This document shows, one piece after another, positions 7,416 through 8,371 of a DNA stretch of 8,371 nt. Under the pieces are notes generated by a model that worked only from the letters and a program-made list of their open reading frames with translations, was not told the origin of the DNA and searched no databases. A program made the position numbers and the translations under genes. Position 1 is the first letter of the stretch. Each line of letters opens with the position of its first letter. Where the stretch lies: assembly GCA_046597185.1 (NCBI GenBank), contig JBKJLF010000745.1, positions 1 to 8,371 of the forward strand. Direction: 5' to 3'. This DNA is from CAMBDR01 sp046597185 (lineage in GTDB: Bacteria > Pseudomonadota > Gammaproteobacteria > Burkholderiales > Burkholderiaceae_D).

Positions 7416-8279
7416 TCAGCGCCATGACATTGCCTTAGCCGGACAACCAGCATCTGATGGAGCAGGGAAATGTGCCCTATTAACTTCAATGCACGCCAGC
7501 GCTTTTTTGAAATCGGTTTCCTTTTGGGGTGCTGCGCCGGATTTTGCATCACTAAAACCTGCAGCATAACCTGCATCAAAAAACGAGACCTTATAGAAAT
7601 TCACCGAAGCAACCAACCCCAATCCAACAATGGCAGCCGCAACCACAAATACGACAAACCAGACTTCCAATTCACGATAGCGTTCATTTGCCACATCCAA
7701 TGCATCGCGCTTGGTTTGCGTTATTGGTGCCCCAATTGTTTCACCGTCAGTTGTTGCTGCGATTCGTTTGCCAGCACTACTAAATGCGATATAAAACGAA
7801 AACAAAATTATAGCGATGCCAGTTGCGCGCATTTCATCGGTATTGATGATATAAATTAATGCGCAGAGCGGCGCAGCGCAAAAAAGTGCCACTGTGGCAG
7901 TCAGGCCATTGACGTATTCATTGAGAAAGAATCGTTCGCTGAGAAAAAATTTCTTTGTGCGAATGATCAATGAAACTGGCGCAATGATGTCGCGTGCCCC
8001 TACATAAAACAGCCTACCAACAATCAACCAATTAATGATTTTTTGTGCCCCGTTATGGTAAGCAACAACATTAATACTGTTGTAATAAAACGGTAGATAC
8101 GCCAAGTGTATAAGCACACCAATAAATGCCAATGTACATATGTCCCTTGCTTCGCTGCGATCACCCCAGCGAAGGGCACCGATAATGATTAAATTTACAT
8201 CGACCAGAATATTGCACCACATCGCCATGGCAGGATGCTCCCCAACACTGGCTGAAATATACATCCTTGAAAATGCCAA
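7416..8279 (-). CDS. Unrecognised multi-pass membrane protein, probably missing its true N-terminus through a frameshift
   Basis: I do not recognise this protein. The 287 residues are strongly hydrophobic, with about six likely membrane helices near 17-37, 47-68, 81-106, 123-145, 152-168 and 205-227. A hydrophilic loop lies at about 169-204 (KRIAATTDGETIG, RDALDVANERYRELE), and a soluble Cys-containing tail of about 60 residues ends in AKAMSWR. The frame opens after a TGA at 8298-8300, and the only early starts are TTG at 8279 or ATG at 8264, neither with a clear Shine-Dalgarno. A well-placed ATG with GAGGT exists at 8358 in the next frame, so the real start was probably there (see the adjoining entry). 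The gene is convergent to the DUF3999 gene and visibly AT-richer than everything upstream, with many AT-ending codons, which may indicate a separate origin. Function is unknown; transport or envelope roles would be guesses. Confidence 0.6.
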   Translation of the reverse strand: MAFSRMYISASVGEHPAMAMWCNILVDVNLIIIGALRWGDRSEARDICTLAFIGVLIHLAYLPFYYNSINVVAYHNGAQKIINWLIVGRLFYVGARDIIAPVSLIIRTKKFFLSERFFLNEYVNGLTATVALFCAAPLCALIYIINTDEMRATGIAIILFSFYIAFSSAGKRIAATTDGETIGAPITQTKRDALDVANERYRELEVWFVVFVVAAAIVGLGLVASVNFYKVSFFDAGYAAGFSDAKSGAAPQKETDFKKALACIEVNRAHFPAPSDAGCPAKAMSWR

Positions 8280-8358
8280 TGACAGGTACAGAAAATATCA
8301 CAGCCCTTGTCAGGGCAGATTCAAAAAACCTGCTAACGCCAATTGGAATTGAAAGCAT
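8280..8358 (-). pseudogene. Likely original N-terminus of the membrane protein, out of frame by one base
   Basis: Reading minus from ATG 8358 gives MLSIPIGVSRFFESALTR followed by a hydrophobic AVIFSVPVIGIF. This looks like a cytoplasmic start plus the beginning of a first membrane helix. The ATG has GAGGT four bases upstream. This frame continues to a stop at 8161 with non-hydrophobic, Cys-rich sequence, while the neighbouring frame from 8297 on continues as a good membrane protein. Removing one base from the T4 run at 8292-8295 would give AVIFLYLSLAFSRMYIS and join both parts into one protein of about 313 residues. The break could be a sequencing error, a real mutation, or less likely programmed frameshifting. 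Confidence 0.5.
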
Positions 8359-8362
8359 GTCT

Positions 8363-8367
8363 ACCTC
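8363..8367 (-). promoter_or_regulatory. Ribosome binding site supporting the upstream start at 8358
   Basis: On the minus strand GAGGT lies four bases before the ATG at 8358. This is the best initiation signal in the region and the main reason to place the gene's original start there rather than at 8279 or 8264. Confidence 0.5.
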
Positions 8368-8371
8368 GAAA

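Noticed and set aside
6560..7579. 339-codon minus-strand frame across the DUF3999 gene and into the convergent gene
   Set aside because: Composition is typical of an antisense shadow (Gln, His, Arg and Gly-rich), and it conflicts with two better supported genes.
1..8371. CRISPR array, tRNA, rRNA, insertion sequence or attachment-site signatures
   Set aside because: No spaced repeats, cloverleaf-like elements, transposase motifs or flanking inverted repeats were seen on either strand.

Overview
The window looks like chromosomal DNA of a Gram-negative proteobacterium, most likely a beta- or gammaproteobacterium. This rests on a close match to the proteobacterial beta-alanine/omega-amino acid:pyruvate aminotransferase family, an E. 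coli-like FolA, a Sec signal peptide on a predicted periplasmic protein, and good Shine-Dalgarno sites. The first 7.4 kb is moderately GC-rich; the last kilobase is visibly AT-richer. No RNA gene, insertion sequence, CRISPR array or phage gene was seen.

Layout. Positions 1-1146 (+) hold a class III PLP-dependent omega-amino acid:pyruvate aminotransferase whose N-terminus lies outside the window. A gap of about 145 bp carries a weak promoter candidate. A tightly packed same-strand run follows: folA (dihydrofolate reductase, from 1291), a DUF4337-type small membrane protein (1837-2451), a 1102-residue DUF2339 polytopic membrane protein with a long Pro/Ala linker (2513-5821), and a DUF3999-type secreted, C-terminally anchored protein (5840-7357). 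Gaps between these genes are 36, 61 and 18 bp, so co-transcription is likely. A convergent gene on the minus strand (7416 to about 8358) encodes an unrecognised multi-pass membrane protein. It appears to be split by a single-base frameshift near its 5' end.

How the genes may work together. FolA regenerates tetrahydrofolate in the cytoplasm and is probably only a transcriptional neighbour of the rest. The DUF2339 and DUF3999 products are the best candidates for a functional pair: a very large inner-membrane protein and a periplasmic protein with a discoidin-like segment, encoded 18 bp apart. The small His-rich DUF4337 protein upstream may be a third part of the same envelope module. None of these three families has a function I can name, so this trio is the most promising under-described system here. 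The frameshifted, AT-rich membrane gene is the second point of interest.
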